Assembly (NCBI GenBank): GCA_964395975.1
Contig: CAYNBZ010000062.1
Coordinates: forward strand, 1-11,202
Direction: 5' to 3'
Source: Avimuribaculum sp964395975
Lineage (GTDB): Bacteria; Bacteroidota; Bacteroidia; Bacteroidales; Muribaculaceae
Length of the DNA: 11,202 nt
Shown: positions 1 through 7,892 of the stretch, piece by piece
Numbering within the stretch: the stretch's first letter is position 1
Layout: every line of letters starts with the position of its first letter
The notes under the pieces: model-generated
The model's input: only the letters and a program-made list of their open reading frames with translations
What the model was told of the DNA's origin: nothing
The model's database searches: none
Program-made: the position numbers and the translations under genes

Positions 1-112
1 ATGACTGCCATTAGAAATAATACAAAACCAGTTTCTAATGACCGTTTTGGGTTTATTTGCTTTTGGGGAGCATATTGGTTTCTTTCAAAGTTGGGATTCA
101 CCTACTATTATC
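1..112. other. Short non-coding stretch downstream of the flavodiiron gene
   Basis: No gene is supported here. An open frame runs from position 1 on the plus strand, but it continues into the flavodiiron gene on the other strand and resembles nothing. An inverted repeat with 9-bp arms (cattagaaa at 9-17, tttctaatg at 32-40) around a 14-nt gap could form a hairpin in the transcript leaving the flavodiiron gene. No T-run follows it on the minus strand, so I do not call it a terminator. Confidence 0.4.
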
Positions 113-1303
113 TCAACTATTCACCTTTGCGGCCATATAGGCTGCAAGAGCGCGGCAGTGTTCAATGTCGGATTGTGTTTCGGTACATTTAATGTCGAAA
201 GGCTCGGCAACTATTTCCACTTTCATGCAGTCGATGTAACTTTTGATGTTTTTACTTGATACCGGAGCCCATGTGCCGGAGCCGAAACAGCCTACATATC
301 GATTTTTCAATTCACGACCTTTTAGGGCACTCAACAATCGTTCAACTTCGGGAAATAGTCCGTTGTTGTATGTTGGCCCGCCGATAATTAGGCCATTATA
401 GCGCATAATGTCGGCAAGAACAAACGACAAATTGGTTTTCGACAGGTTGTGCATTCGAATGTTACGTATTCCATTGCGGTTAAGTTCGGCTGCAATGGTT
501 TCTGCAAGTTGTTCGGTGTTGCCATACATAGATGCGTATGCCACAACCACTCCTCGCTCACCTTTAAACTTGCTGAGACGATCGTATATATCCACAACAT
601 ATGCAATTTCATCATGCCATACCGGTCCGTGCGTACTGCAAATATAATTTATTTTAACATCGATAAAGCGTGATATGGCCTTTTGTACAAATTGACCATA
701 TTTGGCAACAATGTTGGAATAATATCGGTACATTTCGGGAAAGTAAGATGTCGTATCGAAGTTGGAATCGACTATTCCACCGTTAAGCGCACCAAAACAA
801 CCGAATGCATCGCCACTGAACAATACACCGTCTTGCTCGCAATAGGTCATCATCGTTTCGGGCCAATGTACCATAGGCGTAAGGACGAATTTGAGTATCT
901 TGTCGTTGCCTAGGTCTAGAGTATCGCCATCGACAACAGAAATCACATCCTCGGTTATTCCATAGTAACTTTTAATCATTTGAGCTGTCTTGTTGTTGCC
1001 AATGATCTTAAGGTTGGGATATTTTGCTTTGATGGCTTGTATTGATCCACTATGATCCGGCTCCATGTGGTTGATTATAAGATAGTCGATGGCTGCATCG
1101 CCTATAATTTCATTGATCTTGGTTATTAAATTTTTGCTTTGTGAAAGATGTACCGTGTCGATTAGTGCCACTTTGTTTCCTTTCACGATGTAGGAGTTAT
1201 AGCTAACGCCGTTGGGTAGTGGCCATAAGCCTTCGAACCGGTGCGTAGTGCGGTCATTAACACCTACATAATAAATGTCCTTGCAAATTTCTTGAATATT
1301 CAT
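113..1303 (-). CDS. fprA: Flavodiiron protein (FprA/ROO-type O2 or NO reductase)
   Basis: Predicted cytoplasmic flavodiiron protein of 396 residues, a family that reduces O2 to water and/or NO to N2O. Residues 1-250 form the metallo-beta-lactamase-like domain. All usual diiron ligands are visible: H79, E81, D83 and H84 (HMEPDH at 79-84), H146 (HWPET), D165 (SGDAFG) and H225 (STHGP). Residues 251-396 are a flavodoxin domain with the FMN phosphate loop ASMYGNT at 257-263. There is no C-terminal rubredoxin or flavin-reductase domain, so electrons must come from a separate donor, which is not in the window. Length fits the two-domain class. The start is an ATG at 1301-1303. The gene follows nspC by 59 bp with no consensus promoter in the gap, so co-transcription from the helicase promoter is likely. 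Whether O2 or NO is the preferred substrate cannot be read from the sequence. Confidence 0.95.
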   Translation of the reverse strand: MNIQEICKDIYYVGVNDRTTHRFEGLWPLPNGVSYNSYIVKGNKVALIDTVHLSQSKNLITKINEIIGDAAIDYLIINHMEPDHSGSIQAIKAKYPNLKIIGNNKTAQMIKSYYGITEDVISVVDGDTLDLGNDKILKFVLTPMVHWPETMMTYCEQDGVLFSGDAFGCFGALNGGIVDSNFDTTSYFPEMYRYYSNIVAKYGQFVQKAISRFIDVKINYICSTHGPVWHDEIAYVVDIYDRLSKFKGERGVVVAYASMYGNTEQLAETIAAELNRNGIRNIRMHNLSKTNLSFVLADIMRYNGLIIGGPTYNNGLFPEVERLLSALKGRELKNRYVGCFGSGTWAPVSSKNIKSYIDCMKVEIVAEPFDIKCTETQSDIEHCRALAAYMAAKVNS

Positions 1304-1362
1304 TGCATTGTTATTTATAATGTCTAGTTATTTGTAGTTATCGCAAAAATCATGTAAAACCT

Positions 1363-2526
1363 TTAGCTCATGCGTTGTTTGTAGTCAGTGTAAGTGAACT
1401 CGCGCAAAACCTCGGTGCGACCATCGTGGTGCATATAGAGAATTGCGGGGTGTTGTATGCCGTTGAACATGTTAGTTTTTACCGTTGTATAATGGTTCAT
1501 ATCTTCGAAGGTAAGCCGGTCGCCTATTTTTAAAGGTCGTTTAAAACTCCAATCGCCCACGAAGTCGCCACTCAGGCACGAGTTACCACCCATACGATAA
1601 GTGTTTTTACCATCGGGTGATATTTCGGGCAGTGCTTCTGTGATAGTTGGTCGGTATGGCATTTCAAGGCAATCTGGCATGTGACAGGCAAATGACACAT
1701 CGATAATTGCTGTCTTTATGCCACTGTTTTCGACGACATCGACCACCGAGGCAATTAGGTCGCCAGTGCGCCATGTGAATGCGCTTCCCGGCTCAAGTAT
1801 TACTTCAAGTTTGGGATGTCGTTGTTTGAAGTTTTGCAATAATTTGATAAGATGTTGTGTATTATATCCCTTGCGTGTCATCAAGTGACCACCGCCCATG
1901 TTAATCCATTTAAGTCTGGGGAGATACTTACCGAAATCGTCTTCTATTACATCAAGGATACGTTCAAGGTCGTATGACGTTGATTCGCATAGCGCGTGAA
2001 AGTGGAATCCCTCGATGAAGTCGGGAAGTTCGCTAATTTCGTTGGCCGTTACTCCGAAACGTGACCCCGGACAGCATGGATTGTAAATGTCGGTTTCTAT
2101 AACCGAACACATGGGGTTTATTCTTAATCCGCAGCTAACATGGTGGTTTCCTGTTGAATTAAAATACTCAACATCGCTTTTAAAACGCATAATTTGGGCA
2201 ATACTATTGAATGTGATATGTGAACTGCCGGCAAGGTAGCGGCCAATAGTTTCAGGCGTATAAGCAGGGCAATAAGAATGTGCAAGGCAACCGAGTTCTT
2301 CATTGGCAAGTTGCATTTCATTGAGGGAACTTGCTGTAGAAGTGAATCCATATTCACGCATCACGCCAAATGTACGCCATAGAGCATTGGCCTTGAATGC
2401 CATGATGATTCTTACGCCAGCTTCATGTGCTACGTTAGCAATAAGGTCGAGATTGCGGCGTAGCCGTTCCTCATACACTATGTAGTAAGGTGTCGGATAA
2501 ACTTTGAGATCGATATATTTGTTCAT
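1363..2526 (-). CDS. nspC: Carboxynorspermidine decarboxylase
   Basis: PLP-dependent decarboxylase of the alanine-racemase fold. NspC removes CO2 from carboxyspermidine or carboxynorspermidine, the last step of the non-SAM route to spermidine or norspermidine. At 387 residues it is close to the family's usual length. The likely PLP lysine is K45 (MAFKAN). Other fold III features are HFHALCE at 175-181, the glycine-rich phosphate loop MGGGH at 210-214, EPGSAF at 245-250, and the catalytic Cys/Asp segment with C317 and D321 (SCLSGD). This pattern separates it from lysine/diaminopimelate decarboxylases and arginine decarboxylase. Its ATG overlaps the helicase stop as ATGA (2523-2526), so the two are translationally coupled. 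The partner dehydrogenase (Lys1/CASDH) is not in the window, so the exact polyamine is an inference; spermidine is the usual product in Bacteroidetes. Confidence 0.93.
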   Translation of the reverse strand: MNKYIDLKVYPTPYYIVYEERLRRNLDLIANVAHEAGVRIIMAFKANALWRTFGVMREYGFTSTASSLNEMQLANEELGCLAHSYCPAYTPETIGRYLAGSSHITFNSIAQIMRFKSDVEYFNSTGNHHVSCGLRINPMCSVIETDIYNPCCPGSRFGVTANEISELPDFIEGFHFHALCESTSYDLERILDVIEDDFGKYLPRLKWINMGGGHLMTRKGYNTQHLIKLLQNFKQRHPKLEVILEPGSAFTWRTGDLIASVVDVVENSGIKTAIIDVSFACHMPDCLEMPYRPTITEALPEISPDGKNTYRMGGNSCLSGDFVGDWSFKRPLKIGDRLTFEDMNHYTTVKTNMFNGIQHPAILYMHHDGRTEVLREFTYTDYKQRMS

Positions 2527-4847
2527 TTCTCAATAATCTTGAATCGTGCAAATTTTAGTATCAGTGTTTTACAGCCAATGTCGCCAAAGTCAACTGTTAT
2601 TTTGGCATCGTCGGTTTGGTTTGTTTCTATCTGTTTGATGGTTCCATGTCCGAAACGGGAGTGTTCTATTTCCATATAGGGGTACAGGTCTTCTGCACTG
2701 TGCAGTTCGAAGTCACCGTTGCCACTTCCTTTTGTTCCTAATGAAGGTTGTTGTGTTGTGGGGACTATGCGTGTAGTGGCATGGTCGGTAATAGGGGAGA
2801 ATGCCGTTTTTACTTTAGATAATTGACCACTTTCCCATGAAAATTGAGGTTTACTGCTTTCTTTGTCCGATAATGCGGATATAGACATGTATCGAGGATC
2901 TATATCCTTGATGAATCGACTTGCCGTGCAGGTTTGCGTTTGCCCGTTTCGGTATCTTGAACGGGCGTAAGTTATTGTGCATGTTGTTTTAGCCCTGGTT
3001 ATGGCTACATACAGCAGCCGTCTTTCTTCCTCTATTCCGGCTACCGAATCGCTGCTCATGCCTGAAGGAAATAGATTTTCTTCCACTCCCACGATTATTA
3101 CGTTCTTAAATTCCAATCCTTTGGCCGCATGTACAGTCATAAGCGTGACAGCGGCCTCATCTATATTATCGTTATCTCGGTCTTGGTCGGTGAGTAGTGA
3201 CACTTCGGCAAGGAAATTGGTCATTAATGTCTCATCACTATTTTCTTCTTCCTCTTTGCTGCGCACAAAGTCGGTCAGACTGTTCAGCAGTTCGGTAAGA
3301 TTTTCTTTGCGACTTATATTCTCGGGAGTTCTGTCGCTTTCAATCATTGCAATCAGCCGTGTTTCGCGTATGATTTCTTTACCAAGTTCATCAGCAGGCA
3401 TACTGGTCTCGTTTTTGTCAATGAATTTTTTTATCATATCGCGGAATGCTTCGAGTTTGCGTTTTGTGCCTGCATTTATGTCGACCTCATGTTCCGATAA
3501 ATAGCACAGTACCTCCCATATACTTACACCGTCCTTGATGGAGGCTTTTACCAATTTGTTGACAGTAGTGTCACCTATGCCGCGAGCCGGGAAATTGATA
3601 ATGCGGCGCAATGCTTCATCATCGTTTGGATTAACGACAAGTCGGAAGTAGGAAATGGCATCTTTAATCTCTTTGCGTTGATAGAATGATTGTCCGCCAT
3701 ATATGCGGTAGGGTATATTGCGCTTACGCAGGGCTTCTTCAAGCACGCGCGATTGTGCATTTGTGCGATAAAGCACTGCGAAATTGTCATAACTATCGCC
3801 TTGTGAGGCTCGTAGCGTGATAATGCGGTTTGCAACAATATAGCTTTCTTCGAAGTCGGAGTAGGCTCCTATTACGTGTACCTTCGTCCCACGACTGTTC
3901 TCCGAAAATATGTGTTTCCTTATTTGTTCAGTATTTTTATCGATCAGGCTGTTTGCAGCATTAAGTATGTTTTGGGTGGAGCGATAGTTTTGTTCGAGTT
4001 TGAATATGCGTAAATTGTCATAATATCGACCCATATTGATGATATTGGAAATGTTGGCACCCCGGAACGAATAGATACTTTGTGCGTCATCGCCCACAAC
4101 GCACAGATTGTTTCGGCCTTGGCTTAATCGTGACACGATTAAGTGTTGTGCAAAATTGGTATCTTGATATTCGTCAACAAGAATGTATTGGAAAAAGTTG
4201 CGATAGTGTTCAAGCACATCGGTGTTGTCACGGAATAAAACATTGGTGTAGTATAGCAGATCATCGAAATCCATGGCATTGGCAATACGGCATCGGTCGC
4301 GGTAACCTTGATAGATTTGCCACGTTTTTTCACGTCGCGCTCTGAGGTCGCTGAGGATAATCTCTTTGTCTTTTGCATAATCCTCGGGCGAGATTAAGGC
4401 ATTTTTTACTTTTGAAATGCGTGATTGTATATCGGCTACCACATACACTTTCTCTTCAAGGCCTAAATCGCGAATGATAGTCTTTATCAATGACTTTGAG
4501 TCTGATGTGTCATATATGGTAAAGTCATGCCTGAATCCGATTCGGTCGGCGTTTCGGCGAAGTATACGTGAAAAAATAGAGTGGAATGTACCCATCCACA
4601 GCATGGCTGCTATATCAGCATCTACCAATTGCCCGATACGTTCCTTCATTTCACGAGCAGCCTTGTTGGTGAATGTGAGAGCTATTATGCGGTAGGGCGC
4701 GTAGCCATTATGCAGCAGATGCACAATTTTGTATGTAAGTACACGTGTTTTGCCAGATCCTGCGCCTGCTATTACGAGTTGTGGCCCATCGAGGTATTGC
4801 ACGGCATTGCGCTGTTGTTCGTTAAGATCGTCTAAATAATTTTCCAA
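2523..4847 (-). CDS. uvrD: UvrD/PcrA-type ATP-dependent DNA helicase (SF1A), TTG start
   Basis: 3'-5' DNA helicase of 774 residues, expected to act in nucleotide excision and mismatch repair and in clearing protein or RNA polymerase roadblocks. SF1A motifs appear in order: Q motif LNEQQRNAV (8-16), Walker A AGAGSGKT (27-34), motif Ia ALTFTNKAA (56-64), Walker B VDEYQD (224-229), motif III GDDAQSIYSFRGA (252-264), motif IV EQNYRS (285-290), motif V TVHAAKGLEF (571-580) and motif VI VAITRA (614-619). Residues about 725-770 match the Tudor-like C-terminal domain of PcrA/UvrD (HSRFGHGTI, then VDFGDIGCKTL), which in PcrA contacts RNA polymerase. The start must be the TTG at 4845-4847: no ATG or GTG occurs in frame between the upstream stop at 4905-4907 and the Q motif, and the first in-frame ATG lies near residue 67, beyond Walker A. 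A consensus promoter sits just upstream. uvrD versus pcrA naming is a convention. Confidence 0.96.
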   Translation of the reverse strand: MENYLDDLNEQQRNAVQYLDGPQLVIAGAGSGKTRVLTYKIVHLLHNGYAPYRIIALTFTNKAAREMKERIGQLVDADIAAMLWMGTFHSIFSRILRRNADRIGFRHDFTIYDTSDSKSLIKTIIRDLGLEEKVYVVADIQSRISKVKNALISPEDYAKDKEIILSDLRARREKTWQIYQGYRDRCRIANAMDFDDLLYYTNVLFRDNTDVLEHYRNFFQYILVDEYQDTNFAQHLIVSRLSQGRNNLCVVGDDAQSIYSFRGANISNIINMGRYYDNLRIFKLEQNYRSTQNILNAANSLIDKNTEQIRKHIFSENSRGTKVHVIGAYSDFEESYIVANRIITLRASQGDSYDNFAVLYRTNAQSRVLEEALRKRNIPYRIYGGQSFYQRKEIKDAISYFRLVVNPNDDEALRRIINFPARGIGDTTVNKLVKASIKDGVSIWEVLCYLSEHEVDINAGTKRKLEAFRDMIKKFIDKNETSMPADELGKEIIRETRLIAMIESDRTPENISRKENLTELLNSLTDFVRSKEEEENSDETLMTNFLAEVSLLTDQDRDNDNIDEAAVTLMTVHAAKGLEFKNVIIVGVEENLFPSGMSSDSVAGIEEERRLLYVAITRAKTTCTITYARSRYRNGQTQTCTASRFIKDIDPRYMSISALSDKESSKPQFSWESGQLSKVKTAFSPITDHATTRIVPTTQQPSLGTKGSGNGDFELHSAEDLYPYMEIEHSRFGHGTIKQIETNQTDDAKITVDFGDIGCKTLILKFARFKIIEK

Positions 4848-4852
4848 TTGGC

Positions 4853-4885
4853 GTGCTAAAACATTTTCTAATGCAAAATTAGCAC
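4853..4885. repeat. Inverted repeat GTGCTAA-N19-TTAGCAC around the helicase transcription start
   Basis: Two perfect 7-bp arms, gtgctaa at 4853-4859 and ttagcac at 4879-4885, flank the predicted transcription start and overlap the -7 box of the helicase promoter. The position would suit an operator. The arms resemble CIRCE half-sites but point the opposite way and have the wrong spacing, so this is not a CIRCE element. It may be chance in AT-rich DNA. Confidence 0.3.
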
Positions 4886-4904
4886 TCTTTTCGTTATCTG
4901 CAAA
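4874..4904 (-). promoter_or_regulatory. Bacteroidetes consensus promoter for uvrD-nspC-fprA
   Basis: On the minus strand TTTG (complement of caaa at 4901-4904) is followed after exactly 19 bp by TAATTTTG (complement of 4874-4881). This is a full match to the Bacteroidetes primary-sigma consensus TTTG-N19-21-TAnnTTTG. The expected transcription start is about 4870, giving a leader of some 20 nt before the TTG start at 4847. That close fit supports the TTG start. Confidence 0.7.
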
Positions 4905-4917
4905 TTATGAAATTGGT

Positions 4918-4962
4918 AATAATTATGGCGAGCAACTGACAGCGTTGCTCGCCATAATTATT
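4918..4962 (-). terminator. Hairpin terminator after dnaJ
   Basis: A perfect 19-bp inverted repeat (4918-4936 and 4944-4962) with a 7-nt loop lies 41 bp past the dnaJ stop and ahead of the helicase promoter. The middle of the stem is GC-rich (gcgagcaac with gttgctcgc) and the outer part is AT-rich. The distal arm ends in ATAATTATT on the minus strand instead of a T-tract, so it is an atypical terminator. It could also block transcription on the plus strand or protect the grpE-dnaJ mRNA 3' end. Confidence 0.65.
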
Positions 4963-5003
4963 GAATATTTTTATGTGCTTTTTGACGGGTCAATTCAGTT
5001 TGT

Positions 5004-6167
5004 TCAATCAAACAGATGCCTTAAGCGACTGAATATGCGCTTTTTCTCACTTTCGTTTGGTGAGATGTTGGGTTGGCCTTTCAATTTTTCGAATGTGGCT
5101 TTTTCTTCGGACGTGAGTTTCTCGGGAATATAAACCATTACATTTACAAGCATGTCGCCGTTGCCATATCCATTGGGTGTCGGTAATCCTTTTCCACGCA
5201 GGCGCAATATTTTCCCCGGTTGTGTACCTGGTTCTATTGTCAGTCTTGCTTTCCCGTCAATGGTCGGTACTTCTACTTTCCCTCCAAATACTGCTGTCGG
5301 AATGTCAAGCATCAAATTATAAATCAAGTCGTTTTCATCGCGCATTAATTCAGCGTCTTTTTCCTCTTCTATTGCGATGAGCAAGTCTCCCGGGATGCCG
5401 CCACGACGAGCTGCATTGCCTTTTCCACGCATGCTTAAAGTCATACCTTCGGCTACACCGGCCGGAATGTTTACAGTTACCACATCGTCTTGACGTTTGA
5501 TACCTTCACCGCCACACATAGGACAACGGTCTTGTATGATTCGACCTTCACCGCCACATGTCGGGCATGGACCCTGGGTTTGCATTGTGCCGAGTATGGT
5601 CTGTTTTACCTGCCTTACGGTACCTGTTCCGTGGCAAGTGGAGCATGTTGTGAATGCTGTGCCGTTACGTGCTCCTGTACCATTACAAGCCGAGCACGAC
5701 ACATAATGAGGGATTTTGAGTTTTTTCTCTACGCCATGAGCCACATCTTTGAGTGTTACTTTCACTTTTACGCGTAAATCAGTACCTCGATTTTGGTGTG
5801 GACGGCTACTGGATGAACTGCCGAATCCACCAAATCCCCCGAATCCACCAAAACTGCCGAAGATGTCGCCAAATTGTGAGAAAATATCCTCCATCGACAT
5901 TCCACCACCATAGCTACCGCCACCCATGTTGCCCATGCTGTGTCCGAATTGGTCATATCGAGCACGCTTTTCCGGGTTGCTAAGTACATCATAAGCTTCG
6001 GCTGCTTCTTTGAAATTTTCTTCGGCCTCTTTTTTCTCGGCTTCCGATTTGCCTTGCTGCCGGTCAGGATGGTATTGTATAGCTTTTTTGCGGTATGCTT
6101 TTTTCAGCTCTTCGGGTGTCACGTTTTTCGACACTCCTAATATTTCATAGTAATCTCTTTTCTCCAT
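5004..6167 (-). CDS. dnaJ: Chaperone DnaJ (class A Hsp40)
   Basis: Co-chaperone that delivers unfolded substrates to DnaK and stimulates its ATPase, acting in the cytoplasm. It has 387 residues, a normal length. Domains in order: J domain at about 5-72 with the essential HPD at 33-35; Gly/Phe-rich linker at about 75-120, including three GGF units in a row (107-116) encoded by a 9-bp tandem repeat, then a Ser run at 117-121; the zinc region at 158-222 with all four CxxCxGxG modules (CSACNGTG, CSTCHGTG, CPTCGGEG, CPMCGGEG); and the C-terminal beta-rich substrate-binding and dimerisation part. All eight cysteines are present. The start is an ATG at 6165-6167, 74 bp after the grpE stop, and no promoter consensus is seen in the gap, so grpE and dnaJ are probably co-transcribed. 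dnaK is not adjacent. Confidence 0.99.
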   Translation of the reverse strand: MEKRDYYEILGVSKNVTPEELKKAYRKKAIQYHPDRQQGKSEAEKKEAEENFKEAAEAYDVLSNPEKRARYDQFGHSMGNMGGGSYGGGMSMEDIFSQFGDIFGSFGGFGGFGGFGSSSSSRPHQNRGTDLRVKVKVTLKDVAHGVEKKLKIPHYVSCSACNGTGARNGTAFTTCSTCHGTGTVRQVKQTILGTMQTQGPCPTCGGEGRIIQDRCPMCGGEGIKRQDDVVTVNIPAGVAEGMTLSMRGKGNAARRGGIPGDLLIAIEEEKDAELMRDENDLIYNLMLDIPTAVFGGKVEVPTIDGKARLTIEPGTQPGKILRLRGKGLPTPNGYGNGDMLVNVMVYIPEKLTSEEKATFEKLKGQPNISPNESEKKRIFSRLRHLFD

Positions 6168-6241
6168 TATCGTTGTTCCATGCCTATTATCAAAAAATAA
6201 AGATATCTTGCTGTCTTCTAAAACTACTGTGGATACGGTTG

Positions 6242-6841
6242 TTATTGTCCTACAACTACCTTGGCGTGACGCAAGACTTTATCGTTGAGTGTATATCCCT
6301 TTTGCACGGTGTCAATGATTTTCCCCTTTTGAGATTCGTCGGTAGCAGGGAATGTGGTTACCGCCTCATGGAGTTCGGTGTCAAAGTCGGTACCGGTACT
6401 GTCGATTGGTTTTACACCGTTTTTCTCAAGATATTTTAGGAATTTGTTGTAAATCAAGTCCACACCTTTTTTCAGGCTGTCGGCTTCGCTGTTTTCATCG
6501 ATGGCTTTTAATGCGCGTTCAAAGTCGTCGATAACTGGCAACAAGTCACGCATGGCGTTTTCTGCACCGTTTTTTATGATTTCTGATTTTTCTTTCAGTG
6601 TGCGTTTCCTGAAGTTGTCAAATTCAGCCATCAGAAACAGGTATTCTTTCTTTGCGTTTTCAAGTTCCTTTTCGAGTGATTCAACTTTTTTACCAAGATC
6701 CTCAGCCTCGTTGTCACTGTTATTTTCGCTATCGTTATTACTGCTTGGTGCCTCTTCTGTTGCAGCCTCATTTGCTGTGGATTGAGGCTCAACCGATTCT
6801 TTTTCTTCTGTTTTGTTATCTTTTGTTGCCATAATTTGCAT
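6242..6841 (-). CDS. grpE: Nucleotide exchange factor GrpE
   Basis: Releases ADP from DnaK and so resets the DnaK-DnaJ cycle; expected to be a cytoplasmic dimer. With the ATG at 6839-6841 it has 199 residues. The first 47 or so are acidic and rich in Ser, Asn and Glu and look disordered. Residues 48-95 are a charged coiled coil (GKKVESLEKELENAKKEY), residues 96-142 match the four-helix bundle with the family hallmark LLPVIDDFERAL (100-111), and 143-199 form the beta wing that contacts DnaK (FDTELHEAV, then VLRHAKVVVGQ). The frame also opens from a TTG at 6848-6850, and a second ATG at 6830-6832 would give MATKDNK; neither has a clear ribosome binding site, so the start is uncertain by three codons either way. 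It sits upstream of dnaJ in a probable two-gene heat-shock operon. Confidence 0.97.
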   Translation of the reverse strand: MQIMATKDNKTEEKESVEPQSTANEAATEEAPSSNNDSENNSDNEAEDLGKKVESLEKELENAKKEYLFLMAEFDNFRKRTLKEKSEIIKNGAENAMRDLLPVIDDFERALKAIDENSEADSLKKGVDLIYNKFLKYLEKNGVKPIDSTGTDFDTELHEAVTTFPATDESQKGKIIDTVQKGYTLNDKVLRHAKVVVGQ

Positions 6842-6971
6842 TGTTATCAATCATCTTATAAGCATTATCAAAAATGTTGCCAAAATGTCATAACAATGAA
6901 ATTATTGTTGTGTGGTTGATTTAATGCACGGATATTTATATGGTTTGCGGCGTGTGTCGATAAAAATGTTG
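6842..6971. other. Gap between ispE and grpE, likely carrying the grpE-dnaJ promoter
   Basis: This 130-bp gap has no full match to the Bacteroidetes promoter consensus. The best minus-strand candidate is CATTTTTG (one mismatch) with TTTC 21 bp upstream (one mismatch), some 20-25 bp before the start of grpE. The related stretches ACATTTTGG and ACATTTTTG occur in tandem there. No CIRCE element is visible. A weaker or alternative promoter would suit a stress-controlled operon, but that is inference. Confidence 0.3.
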
Positions 6972-7796
6972 TTACAGTCTCATGACAAAATTGAGGCATC
7001 CTGTAATGTTTTTGCTTGCATTTTCTGCCAAAATGTCATTATCGAAAATGCCAAATATTGAGCTGCCTGACCCGGACATGGATGCATAAATGGCTCCAGA
7101 GGCATATAGTTGCTGTTTGATGTGGGCGAGTTGTGGGTATTGGGTAAATACGCTTGGCTCAAAATCGTTTTTCAGCACGTACTTCCAATCAGAAGGCGAG
7201 CGTTGCAAGATATCGGGTATATATTGTCCGGATGGCTTGGGTGTGACCATTGAGTATGCCTTGGCTGTAGGTACCATTATCGCAGGTTTGACGAGGAGAA
7301 GCCAATAGCCGGACAAGTCAACATTTGCAGGGGTAAACTTATTGCCGATGCCGGTGGCATACATCGGGCGGTTATAAATAAAGAAAGCGCAGTCAGCTCC
7401 AAGTTGTGAAGCCATTTCGGCAAGGGTGTCATCATCGAGTTCCGCTCCCGAGATTTCGTTTAGTACCTTGAGTGTAAATGAAGCATCAGCTGACCCCCCT
7501 CCGAGCCCTGCCCCATCGGGAATATGCTTGTAAAGGTATATATCCGTTTCGGGAATGGTTGGACATTGTTGGCGCATGAGTCTGTAGGCTTTCATGACCA
7601 AATTCTTTTCAGTGGGACAGTCGATCTTTTTACCTGATATGTGTAATGTTGTACACCCTGTAGCCGATGGTACTATCTCAAGAATGTCGTGAATAACAAT
7701 AGGAAAAAATACGGTTTCTATGTTATGGTAGCCGTCGGGACGACGTGCCACGATGTTAAGACCCAGATTGATTTTAGCGTTAGGAAAGGTAATCAT
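6972..7796 (-). CDS. ispE: 4-diphosphocytidyl-2-C-methyl-D-erythritol kinase
   Basis: GHMP-family kinase that phosphorylates the 2-hydroxyl of CDP-methylerythritol using ATP, the fourth step of the MEP route to isopentenyl diphosphate. It has 274 residues, slightly short of the usual 280-310. The N terminus FPNAKINLGL (4-13) carries the expected catalytic lysine K8, followed by RRPDGYHNIETVF (18-30), which binds the cytidine substrate. The GHMP ATP-binding loop is PDGAGLGGGSADA (93-105). The catalytic aspartate is D135 in QLGADCAFF, and the C-terminal glycine-rich motif is MSGSGSSIFGIF. The start is an ATG at 7794-7796. The gene is separated from the CoA-transferase by a 96-bp gap holding a long dyad and from grpE by 130 bp, so it may be transcribed alone. 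Confidence 0.97.
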   Translation of the reverse strand: MITFPNAKINLGLNIVARRPDGYHNIETVFFPIVIHDILEIVPSATGCTTLHISGKKIDCPTEKNLVMKAYRLMRQQCPTIPETDIYLYKHIPDGAGLGGGSADASFTLKVLNEISGAELDDDTLAEMASQLGADCAFFIYNRPMYATGIGNKFTPANVDLSGYWLLLVKPAIMVPTAKAYSMVTPKPSGQYIPDILQRSPSDWKYVLKNDFEPSVFTQYPQLAHIKQQLYASGAIYASMSGSGSSIFGIFDNDILAENASKNITGCLNFVMRL

Positions 7797-7818
7797 TCAG
7801 TTTACCAAAAAATATACT

Positions 7819-7879
7819 ACAACAGAAGTGTACCCAATGTGCAGTTGTACAACTGACATACGTGGCACACTTCTTTTGT
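7819..7879 (-). terminator. Long imperfect dyad between the CoA-transferase gene and ispE
   Basis: Nested symmetry fills 61 of the 96 bp between the two genes. The outer arms are acaacagaagtgt (7819-7831) and acacttcttttgt (7867-7879), 13 bp with one mismatch. The middle is a perfect 14-bp palindrome, cagttgtacaactg (7842-7855), and the DNA between pairs imperfectly. On the minus strand the distal arm is followed by AGTATATTTTTTGG, so a T-run is present but offset. It may terminate the upstream operon; an operator for ispE is the alternative. Confidence 0.4.
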
Positions 7880-7892
7880 CATAATATAATAA

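Noticed and set aside
1..192. Plus-strand open frame starting at the first base of the window
   Set aside because: It overlaps the 3' end of the flavodiiron gene on the other strand and its product looks like random translation.
2977..3504. 175-codon plus-strand open frame inside the helicase gene
   Set aside because: It lies antisense to well-conserved helicase motifs, is a Ser-rich translation typical of a reverse-strand shadow, and resembles no family.
4879..4887. CIRCE half-site TTAGCACTC near a heat-shock gene cluster
   Set aside because: The partner half-site at the required 9-bp spacing is missing and it lies upstream of the helicase, not of grpE or dnaJ.
5820..5849. Short 9-bp tandem repeat in dnaJ
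   Set aside because: It encodes the normal Gly/Phe-rich linker; such repeats are ordinary in DnaJ and are not a mobile or CRISPR element.
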